Assembly (NCBI GenBank): GCA_025617745.1
Contig: CM046866.1
Coordinates: 15,259,725 to 15,323,724, forward strand
DNA from: Heliocidaris erythrogramma
Taxonomy: Eukaryota > Echinodermata > Echinoidea > Camarodonta > Echinometridae
DNA: 64,000 nucleotides
Reading direction: 5' to 3'
The number at the start of each line of letters is the position of its first letter. Within the stretch, counting starts at the first letter, position 1. The notes beneath the pieces were generated by a model, which saw only the letters and a program-made list of their open reading frames with translations, ran no database searches and had not been told where the DNA came from. Below are positions 30,700 through 42,600 of the stretch, piece after piece. The translations under genes and the position numbers were made by a program.

Positions 30700-33600
30700 G
30701 TGAGTGAACTGACAGTCAGTGAAGTCATTGTTGCCTGTTGGAAGTGCATGTCTTGAGACCTGAGTGAGTGATCGATGAATGATTAAACTTACATGAATTA
30801 TAACATGGGAGTAACATTTAAAGTATTGATGGCGTTATCATGAAATAGGTCCCCCCCCCCCCCCCCCCCCTCATCATTAATCCACACAGCAGCAGTTTAT
30901 TGCATGCAATGCTATGGTGACTTCATTCAATAGCAATAAAATGCAAGTGTGTGCAACTGTGCATACACAAGGACTTGAGTGGGACCTATTTCATGATTAG
31001 GCCTATTCACGACTGGGCGTTGTGGCGTGCGCCTGTAATCCAGCTACCAGTGGAAGTTATAAACTGATTCAGCGGACCCAGGTTCGAGACTGAGTCACGT
31101 CTTTCGGATGGTGACGTTAAAGGTCGGTCCCAGACGTAAATAATCATATCTGATTGAAACACGTCTGTAAAAATCCAATTACACACACACACACACACAC
31201 TATGAACATGACGAACAAAGAAGCGGACAATTTATGCTGCTCCTCATTGTACCCTTCACAATTGCACTGGTTAACAAAAGAACATCCATTCATTGTTATC
31301 CTGTAAAAATATATAGAACAGGTGTCACATAATAGCAGTGAAGGGATGTCCTTTTGTCTACTAGAGCTATTGTGGAGGGTACAATGAGGAGCTGCATAAA
31401 TTGTCCGCTCTCTTTGTCACCGTGTTCATAGTGATTACAGTCTGCCATTACGGACTGTGGACAGATGACGCAATAAATCATCGTTTTTGGGTAAGTTGTA
31501 AGTTGGTTAACTAAATTTAACTTAATGAATGCAATCAATCAATAGTTGAAGTTTTATTTAGTTTAATTTTTAGATAAAAAGATATACACCTGTATGTAAT
31601 TTCAGCGAAAAGCATGTAGTCGGCACTTTGTAGTCGCAGTTCGCAACGCTAGAGAAAAGCTGTCTTGTACAGCACTGTCATGACTGTCGCTTTGCGACAG
31701 CGCTGTGTATAATTAGATTAGGCCATAATCCCTGTATTGATAATTAACACCAAAAAATAAAAGTAGAATCGAACAGACTCGAGAATGCTATGTCAGATTG
31801 CAGAGACTTCAAAATAGTTCTTCATACATGTATAATTCAAATGAATTTCATGGTGCAAGGTTGTATTCAATGATTTTCAATCCTAAAACATTTGTAGTGT
31901 ACTTATGAATTATACATTAATATCTTTGTTTTCATGAAATACTGTCTTTATTTCATTGATTTGTTGATTTCTGTTTTTATTGTCTCCAAAAAATAATGCT
32001 TCCTGTTCAGCAACTGATGTCATGCTTTCTTTAATTGTACTTTGATTTTTGAATATTATTTAACTTTGAAAACATATAAACTCTAATATACAAACGGTAA
32101 CATATCAGTGACCTCCACCCCCCTTCTTTCTCTCTATCTATCTATCTATCTCTCTATCTCTCTCTTCCTCTCTCTCTCTCAACAAACTAGGAGAGCCCAG
32201 GAGTTGAATAGACTAACCCAATTACGCTGTACCTCCTTCTCACTGAATGATTCTTGCCGGGCAGTCATGTGCTTTGAATTGTCAGCTGCAGAACATAACC
32301 ATCCCATCAACAAGGTACAAGGCACTCATACACGTACATGTACAAGGTTATCTGAGATAACCTTGTTCCTCCACCCACAGGTCTGTGCATTTTGGGACTT
32401 ATCAGGATTGGTCCAGGGTAGACCATGCTTGAGGAAGTTGGGAAATGAGTGTTACTTTACTTCATTTTTCATCTTGGAAACCTCAAGATTGTAGCATTCA
32501 ATGAATTATTAAAGTCATGCAGCAAATTTAAGTAAATTAAATCCTGCATTCCTGCTTCCATTAATTTTGGTGTTCCTTTTACACTATAGTGCTTGCCTAG
32601 TACCTCCTAGGTCCCACTTGGCTTTGGGTCTATGAGTGGGTAAAGCAAAGAGGTGCTTGGAGCCAGAAGCGGGTTTAACTAATAATCCTCAACACTCTTC
32701 TCTCAGAAGAGGATATAAATGTCACTCATGATCTTATTTGAAATTTATACTCGACCAAAAAGTAAGTTCCCCCTAACACTTTTGAATATTACTTGGGAAA
32801 TATTTGATGAAGTTCATTCATTTGGAAAGCAAAGTATGCACATTGGGATTGGTTATTTCATTTATTTGTTAACAATTCATTGTGTTTTTGTATCAAAAAA
32901 ATATGGCTTTTATTGCATTGGGTGCTAGGAAAAATGTTGCACTTTGTGTTTCGCAATGTGATGCATGGTGTACATGTACATGTGTCTCTTTTCTTTTCAT
33001 CTTTTGTTCATGTAGAGATGCATAATTTGTCATTCAGATTCATGAAATTGCATTTCAAATCATAATTTTTCAATGCAGTTTCATGAAGTTCAGTTATAAG
33101 TTATATGCCTGTACATGAACAGAAGTATTGAAAAACAGAATACACCCAATGACAAACACAAAGTGCAACTTTTTTATTCTAGTACCGACTGCAAGAAAAA
33201 CAATGATTTCGTTATGGAAACATAATCGAATGGTAACAAACAACCAATCAAAATGTGGATAAGAAAATTCTACATAATTTAATTTTTTCAATGAACTTAT
33301 TTCATGAAATACTTCTCGTGTTATATTGAAAAGTGTTTTGAGTGAACTTACTTTTGTGGTTGAGTGTATTATTCAGTAGGGTTTTTGAATGATCTTGTTG
33401 CTATAAAGGGCTGAATCCAGACCCTTAAAAATTTGCACAGTGGGCTCAAGGATACAGACCTTGTAATTTTAAAACCGGATTCCGTACGGAAAAAGTGAGT
33501 GTGGAGCCCTGGTATGTTCACATTCTCGAAAAATGTTCTGCATGACTGAAAGTACTGCTGTTTATTCCAGCTGACTCTGAAAACACAAAAAACAAATCAC

Positions 33601-36600
33601 TGTTGACTTGTTTTATAATGGCTACAATATCCAGCTAAATTGATGACATATTTTAACCCTGTAATCCAGGAATCGGCTGTCCAGCTGTCTGGGGTGAACA
33701 AGAAAGTCTACAACAACTCCTTCAAGACGTTACAGACCCTGCTAGGCCTGAACCCAACAGTGACTATCAGAGATCTAGCTGTCCAGTTTGGATGTGTAGG
33801 GGTAGTGGAACATGCAAACTTAGTCCTTGAGAGGTAGGTTTTGCTTTAAACAATTATTTTGATGTAATTAAAATTATTTCCCTATAGATTTCTCTTGTAC
33901 TTCTCACACTCCATTAATATCTAGCCTATTAAGACCAGAAATGGGTTATTATGCAAAGCTTTTGTAGTGCACAGTGCAATTTTTCTGGTAATTGGTGCCT
34001 ATAGTCTGTGCCAATCAGCACTCATTTCAAGCCTGCAATTATGCCTATTTGCACTCATGGCAAATGAAAGGTTAATACAAAAGTGAGGCTATGAGGTTAG
34101 TTTGAGACAAAAGCTTTCTACATTATTTGGTCCATGGAGCTTTTCCGCATACCAGTATGCAATATGATGATTATTATCAAGACCTAGCACTGAGATATAT
34201 GCTGTGATGTCTGCTGTCTGGTTCAATGTGTTGTTGGAAGTAACATGTAAAATTGAAATTCTTGAGTCAGCTCATCAGGAAAGCTTACTAAGATATTTGG
34301 TTGTATTCAGTCAACTTGGTCATCCAATCTTCTTGCGCATGTTTGCAAAGTGTGCAAGTAAATAAGCGTTACGAAAATCCCACACAAGCTGCAATTCCAT
34401 TTCTTTTTCCTTTTCTGTGATTACCCTTTTCTGTGATTACCCTCAAAATACTGCATGATATACAATCTGTCGTTATATTTATAGATATTTTCACTGATTT
34501 AAATCCTGAGTAAAGAATACTCGAGTATTTCTGAGAGTTGTACATTTAGTCAGCTACATGTATGTTTCAAGGGAAGAAGTAAGAACATGCTTTCAAAAAT
34601 ATCAATCACTGTAACGACAGCCATTATGAAACTGTAGTTGAAAATCTAAACATCAAAGTCAAGTGGCTTGTACTTTAACTAAAATCATTTAGCAACATTC
34701 AGCATGATTACAAAAAGTCATGTTTGTTTTTTCCCTTTTTTGCATATACAGTACTACTTACAGTTATAAAGTACGAACAGATAAATCTACACAATGCGTA
34801 TTTTAGTAAGAGTGTCATCGTCTACATGCCAACTTCAGGGCTCCGCACTATTTTTTTGAGGGGTCTGGATCATAAATTTTAGGGTCTGTATGCACTATGC
34901 ATGAGCCCTATGGTGTGTAAAATTTTTGACATTTTGGAGGTCCAGAATTAAGCCCCGTCTTAACAGACCTTTCTGGAACTGAGTTGTCCGGACAATGTCC
35001 AGAAAATGTTTTGTTACCCTGCCTGTTAAGACGCTCCACAAGGGGTGTTGTCCGGACATTGTTGGGACAACTTTTCCATAAATTTTACCCTAGCCCGCCT
35101 AGGGTAACTTCCGGACAACCCTCCTGTTAAGACGCTCTCGAGGTAATGTTCTCCCCGAATACTGGAAGCTGACAAGACGCATTGCGCAATAGACCATTGC
35201 GAATACATGATTTCAGTACAGGCACTAGATCGCTTTTCCCGCGTTTGGTTTGAATCTTGCGTGCGACCGGCAAGTCAGGTATACGTTGCTATGGAAACCT
35301 GCCAGGGGAAAGTTTGCAGCGTGTGCCTGTTAAGACGGTGCATGGGGCTCTCACCCATGTTTTTATTGCCTAATTGAGGAATGTTGCCCTAGGTTTATTG
35401 TCAGGACGTTGTCGCGACCGGACAAGGTCTGTTAAAACAGGGCTTTAGATTAAGGGCACCCATGTGACCTGGCCACCTGTTGGTGTTAAGCCCTGCCTAC
35501 TGATACTATGAATAATGTAATGTGTCATCACTTTTTGAATAATATTAATCCATCCCAGGGGACAATAGTCTGGAAGAGAAATATATTTTTCAAATACAAA
35601 GTGATTATCAAATTTGCCATTGTTTATCTTTGTGGCAGCTATCGCAAGGAGTTTGAAGAGAAGGTGTCAGAAGCTGCACGTGATGACGTCGATTTCAGCA
35701 AACCTCTCTTCACTGGGGCTGCTCTATATACCATATGCAAGTAAGCTTCTTCCTTCATTATAATGATTCCCATAGCACTTCATACATTTAGTCAAACATA
35801 CATGTACAGTATGTCATTCAGCTAAAATTACAGAAGCATATTGCAGGTTTAAATTGTATTTGTAGTTTGTATTTTAACTTCTTGATATATGATTATGGCA
35901 AACTATGTAGAGGTGTCATGGTTTGAACATTTGAGGGTCGTGGGTCCAAACCCTGGCACGGCACAAGTGTCCTTCAAATGGCAAGACATTAATCTGCATG
36001 TACATTTGCCACTCTTCACCCATGTGCTAAATGGGTACCCGGTAGGATGTGAAGGTCAGTGTGATGGGGTTAGCATGTGTGTGCCCATAAATTGGTGAAA
36101 GTTTGAACAAAATTAGCCTCTTGTCGAGGCCCTGGCGCTGTTGAAATCCTTGGCGATATGGAGGCAAAATTTCAGGCGAGCGAAGCGAGCCAGAAAAACC
36201 GAATCGCTTGCGCTGAGGGCCTCTTGACACCCGACCTGAATTATATATTCATGAGGCACGATTTCCTACTGAATTATGCATGAAAACGTGAATAGTTAGA
36301 TAACCGCGGCGATCGCCCAGCAAATTGGCCAATGAAATCTCAAGGATTTCTTACTTCAGTGCTGGACTAGTCTATTATTTTTTGGGGGGGATTACGTAAA
36401 TCTCTTGCTCAAAATACATTCACAGACAAGCACATTATGAAGAATTCGATCTCTAGCTTATAAACCATGGTAATTTGAAATAAGACAAATGTACATATTT
36501 CTCAAGAGATCATCATATATTTACAAATAATGAAGAATGGGCAATAAAAGTCACCGTTCAACAATAGATGCATCTCCATCAATTCTGATGTAACCAAGGA

Positions 36601-39600
36601 GTTACCAGCAACTTCACTGCCCGGCAAGGCCCCGGGGGATCCGCCTGGCCTAGGCCCTCGCCCACGGAGGTCAGCACAGGTAGCGCGTGAAAAATAACAC
36701 TTTTTCTATAGCCAGTAGGCAGATTCACAAAAACATCTTGTCCTTTAAGTGCAGATTTGATTGCATTGCATCAACTTGCAAATCTTTGAATCTGTCAATC
36801 TTCAACATTCTCCCGGCATATTCTAAGCTCTTACAAATATCGTCATCACTCGTCGTGGAAGAAACGTTGAACGCCATTTTGGGCTGCGATTAATTAATAT
36901 GTAAGAAATAGCGTGCAGTCGAGTCATGAATATTTAACATTACGTCATGGTAGCTCGCGCTTATTGGTTGATTTTCACCGACCAAAATTTGGTCGGAATA
37001 TTCGTCAAAACAATGAAATACAAAAGAAATTCAGATCGGGTGTCAAGAGGCCCTCGGCGCAAGCGCCTCGGTCTTTCTGCCTCCATATCGCCAAGGATTT
37101 CAACAGCGCCAGGGCCTCGACAAGAGGCTAGAACAAAATCGGATATACAATAAGAAGGTGGTGAGTTTTGTAAAAGTTGTACAATCACTATACATAGGGA
37201 ATATCAAATTGGCAGAGTCGGTACGGTCACTGTGATGAGTGTGATCTAGCAGCAGTCAACTTTCCCATTCGCTCCAACACACAAAAGGACTAAAATGTCA
37301 ATTTTTCAAAATTGACATTCAAAAATTTTGTAGGATCTTTTTCTGTTTGGAGGACCTATAACAATGTGCTATCTACAATATATTTTGAGTACTGCCCCAA
37401 TTGTGTGTTCCGGCGTGACGTCACTTTCCTAACGACGACCCTAGTAACGGCTCAGTGGGTGAAAGTACGGCCTGCTTGAGCGTCGCACTTAGTTGATTTC
37501 GGTGCCACACTTCGCATTTGCGTGCAGTAAATCCATTGTATTTTATTTGTATGCACATAGAACGACTCTCGCACAGCGAATATCATCGGAAATTCACTCG
37601 TGGCAGGATAACCTCATACTTGTAGGAGTGGTTGATGTCATATTCAGGGAATTCAAAAGAAAATATTTTAAAAACTTTCACAAAACTGAGTAAGTGGGAC
37701 TGTACAAAGTCCCATACCATAACGATACAATACTGTGAACAGCTGCATGAGCGAGTTTTTATGCCTCCGCCCACCGAAGGTGGGTGCCGGAGGCATTATG
37801 TTTTCGGGTTGTCCGTCCGTCCGTCCGTCCCACTTCTCGTTACCGCGATATCTCAAGAACTATCTGAGGTGAGAACTTCAAACTTGGTACTAGTATGTAT
37901 CCCCATACGAAGATGAACTGATTAGATTTGGGGGTAAGTAGGTCAAAGGTCAGAGGTCACAGAGGTCAATTTACATGAAATTACATGAAATTCTTGGTTT
38001 TTAGCACCGTTACCGCGATATCTCAAGAACTGTTTGAGGTGAGAACTTCAAACCTGGTACCAGTATGTATCTCCTCATAGAAAGAGGAACTGATTAGATT
38101 TTGGGGTAAGTAGGTCAGAGGTCACAGAGGTCAATTTACATGAAATTACATGAAATTACTGGTTTTTAGCCTCGTTACTGCGATATCTCAAGAACTGTTT
38201 GAGGTAAGAACTTCAAACATGGTACTAGTATGTATCCCCATCCCCATCCCATAGAAAGAGGAACTGATTAGATTTTGGGGTAGGTAGGTCAAAGTTCAGA
38301 GGTCACAGAGGTCAATTTACATGAAATTACATGAAATTCTTGGTTTTTAGCACCGTTACTGCGATATCTCAAGAACTATTTGAGGTAAGAACTTCAAACT
38401 TGGTACCAGTATGTATCCCCATAGAAAGAGGAACTGATTAGATTTTGGGGTAGGTAGGTCAAAGGTCAGAGGTCACAGAGGTCAATTTACATGAAATTAC
38501 ATGGAATTACTGGTTTTTAGCACCGTTACCGCGATATCTCAAGAACTATCTGAGGTGAGAACTTCAAACTTGGTACCAGTATGCATCCCCATAGAAAGAT
38601 GAACTGATTAGATTTTGGGGTAAGTAGGTCAAAGGTCAGAGGTCACAGAGGTCAATTTACATGAAATTACATGAAATTACTGGTTTTTAGCCTCGTTATC
38701 AAATATTTCTAGAACAGTTTGAGCCATCAACTGAATTTAGGCGGAGGCATATAGGAGACGCAGTCGTATTCATCTTGTTATTTTTGGATCCCATGACACA
38801 TTTTCTGTCTTTGAAATCTATATAGATCTATTGATAAATATATTTACATACATGTATAAGACTGAAGCTAAATATCAGCAAGATAGAGTACATGTATGTA
38901 CCTATTTTGAATTAACCCGAACAAATGATCCAAACGTATTTCGTCGTTTCCCAGCGTTTGTTGTTATCTGGATTTTTCCTGCCGATTTTGATCACATTTA
39001 CCCATTTTCCCCATGTGTCGCGGTATTTAATGCGATCAGGAAAATTACAAAATGAAAGAGATTATCCCTGCATCATATTGTGGTTGTGACAACCTATGGC
39101 ATAGCAAATTTTCAGCATTTTGATGAAGAAAAGAAAAAAATATTGCCACATTGCCACAAGTGCGTGCAAAGTCAATGCATTGCCAAGCTATTGTTTTCAC
39201 CCAGCGGCTGCAATCATGACGAAAGTTCCCGGATGTCCGGAATGCAGAATTGACAAGGCGCTCAGGAGAAAACCGAAATTTAATGAAATTTTGGTGTACG
39301 ACAAATGAATAGTTAGGTTTTAAGACGTGTATCAATCAGATATGATTATTTACGTCTGTGTGAACCGACCTTTAACGTCACCATCCGAAAGACGTGACCG
39401 CGCCCCAAATGGGAGAGTTGACCCTGAATATGTCACAATCGATTCATCATTTGCCAATCTGAGATTCGCATAGATGTAGTGATTTCATTTTACAAACATT
39501 CGTAACTTTCTTATTCTTTGTCCGATTTCTTTCAAACTTTCACCATCCCGTTTCTATTATCTTTCTGCTTTTACACAAATCAGCTCTTTACAATGGTTGG

Positions 39601-42600
39601 ATTGCTATGTGATTTGTCTACTAAGTTTAACGTTAATGAATATGGGCCATTGTTTCTTGAAGTTCCTTATGCATGTGATACATGGAATAAATTACTTATT
39701 TGAACACAGAAAGAACAAACTGAACTGTACACTGAACTAGAAAGCATTATTTTATTAGATTTGTCATTTGTGCACACTTTCCATGCTTTCCTTTTATTTT
39801 GGAAAAGTCAATAAAGTACCTATAAATTGATACTTGTAATGTGGAGCAAGCATTTAAACTGTATTATTTGAACTAGGCATCAGTGAGTTGTATGCAACTT
39901 CCCTCAAAGGGAATACAGACTTACAGTATAACATATGTCATTTTCCCCTATATCGCTATGCTTGAACATTTGCTGTAAGTGCACTAATATCTTAAATGGA
40001 GACTCCATTAAACTTTTTGAGGATACCAGGCAAACACTGATTTGAACAGTCACTGCTTCACCATGCAGATTAGTGGCCAGATACATGCAGATTTTGACTT
40101 TAATAAGTAGACACAAAGTTTATTGACTGTGCAAAGTTTAAGTCAACATACAGTATTGAAATTGTTATGCCACATGCATTCTCTGCATCCAAGATTTGAA
40201 TAAAGTGAATCATCAACCTTGTCCTTTGCCTGCTTGCCTGGATCTTCCAAGAAGTATATTTAGATAACTGCAAAGCCAGAAAATGTTGAAACCATTAAGT
40301 TAGTGTGAATGATGATTCATGAACAAACAAAATAGGAAAGGTGTAGACTCTGCTTTTAACCCGTTGGACATGATTCAATTTTGATTAACACACATTTCCC
40401 ATAGATGCTAGCTCGAGATATAGACTTAGTATTCAATGTGGTCCTAACAGATTCAACTTATGCAAGGTTAACTGTATTTTCAAATGGTTTAGGATTAAAG
40501 GAACATAAGGGAAAGTTTATATAATGGAAAATTTATTTTATACCAAGATGGACACAGAAGTTCACTTGGAGTCAGCTTCCGTGCGATCAAGTACAAATTA
40601 ATCAAATAGTCTACTCACAAGTGGCTTGTTGCCTCTATTTAAGAAATAAAAAATTAAATCTTGCAATATCTCTGTAGTGTAGAGAAGAAATATTTGAAGA
40701 TGATATCCTTAATATAGTATGCCTGCATAGAACCCCAAACTTACAGAGCCAAAAATTGTTTGGTGATTTGCCTGTTTAAGATTATTATAATTCTCAGTAC
40801 TTCTGAATAATTATAACAGAAATGAAAGCAGGTACATGTAAAAATGTAGACTGTACCTTTGCTGGTGAAGGTGCAGATAATGCTGAAATAATGTCACTAA
40901 CAGAAGAAGCCATGTTTCTATCCTCTGGGTTCTTTGTGCTCATCTACAAAGTGATGTTAGACATATAATGTAGTAATAAATGATTGTCCTTCCACTGGTA
41001 CAATTGTACTGTTTCATATAGTTGTAAATGTAGTTGTAAACTTATGGAGATAAGAAGAAAGAAGGCAATTTGATTTGGTCTTTGGACATGTAGACCGGTT
41101 CTCTCAGATTGAACGTGAAGATAGTATGAGATATCAATATATATACATGTAGAAGGATGCTAAGTAAACAATGGCATAGTATAGATTAAGGGGTGGTGAT
41201 TAATGGTGTGTAATTAATATCGAAGTACATGTAGTTGTGATCTACTTTTTGTTTCTATTGTTCTCTCTCTCTCTCTCGCTCTTTCTCTTCTTCTGTCTGT
41301 CTCTCTCTGTCTCTCAGTAGTTCTCTCTTCCTTATTTATTAAAGAGCCTTTCCAGATGTAAATCATCTTCCTTCCTCTATTCTTTCATTACTCTCTTTGT
41401 CCCTCTCTGCAGACACTCTGACTCTCTCATTCTCTTGGTTTTTGTCCATCTTTCTCTCAGTATACTGTATCCTCTCTCTCTCTTTATCTCTCTCTCTTTA
41501 TCTCTCTCTCTTTATCTCTCTCTAGTATCTCTTTGTGTTTCTCAATTATTCTCTTCACTGCCACGATCTCTCTCGATCTTCCAAGACTAGTTTATTTTCT
41601 ATGCAGTATATTTTTACTTAAGAGTGAGAGCATGTGTAAATTGTATATAGAAATATACATGTATATGTGAGATTAATTGTTCATTTCTATCCCCTCCATT
41701 TTGTTTTATTTTCCATTCTTCCCTTTATTTACCCCCTTTTCGCTATTGTTTTCTTCTTTTTTCTATGAAGGCGCCAGAAGATTAAAGTAGACAAGACAAA
41801 GCTTGTTGATATGACAGGCGCAAGAAGGGGTACCTTTGACAAGCTGTGTGCCGAGATGGAAAAGCATGCCACCCAGATCTTGGGTAAGTCTGGTACAATT
41901 TAAATGCTTTTGTATTTTTTTCAACGATTTCCAGTGTTCCCCACTGAATTGTTCACATTCATGTACGTATGGATCTTGCATTGTCAGGAAAAACATACAT
42001 TTGAATTAAAAAGAATACACATTTGCAGAAAGGATCTTTTTTGGGTTTTTTGCAAAGTGGTACAATCCAATTAAACCCAGGAGCTGATGTCATGTTATAT
42101 TGAAGTTTTAATATGAATAGTAATACTTTTGTACCTCTTGGGGGAAATGGATAAATTATTCTTTATTTGTTTAATTTTCTTGCATACTTTGACAAATAGC
42201 TGTAATATGAGATTTTTGTATTAAGAATTGTAGAACTTGTCATTGACAAATCATTTGCTTATAAATACATGTATGATTTAATTTTTGTATCTTAAACTAT
42301 CTTTTGTTGGTTTTTTACTGATAAATAGATAAGACAGATGACAGTCAATCCTAACCTGAGAAATGATGACAATATACAAAGAATATTCTAAAATACAGTA
42401 TCCATTCGTTCTGTACACAAAATCCCTAAATTCTGCATTTTCAGTCTGACATGAGTTCCTGCATGACTCTTTTTAATTCCTGTAATTTGTAAACTCGGTA
42501 TTAAAAGATGCATAAAACTTTGAAATCCAGTTATGAAACCGCGTAAGTGAGATTTTGATGCTTGTGAAGTAATTGCAAACTTTTGGATGTCGGGTATCTC

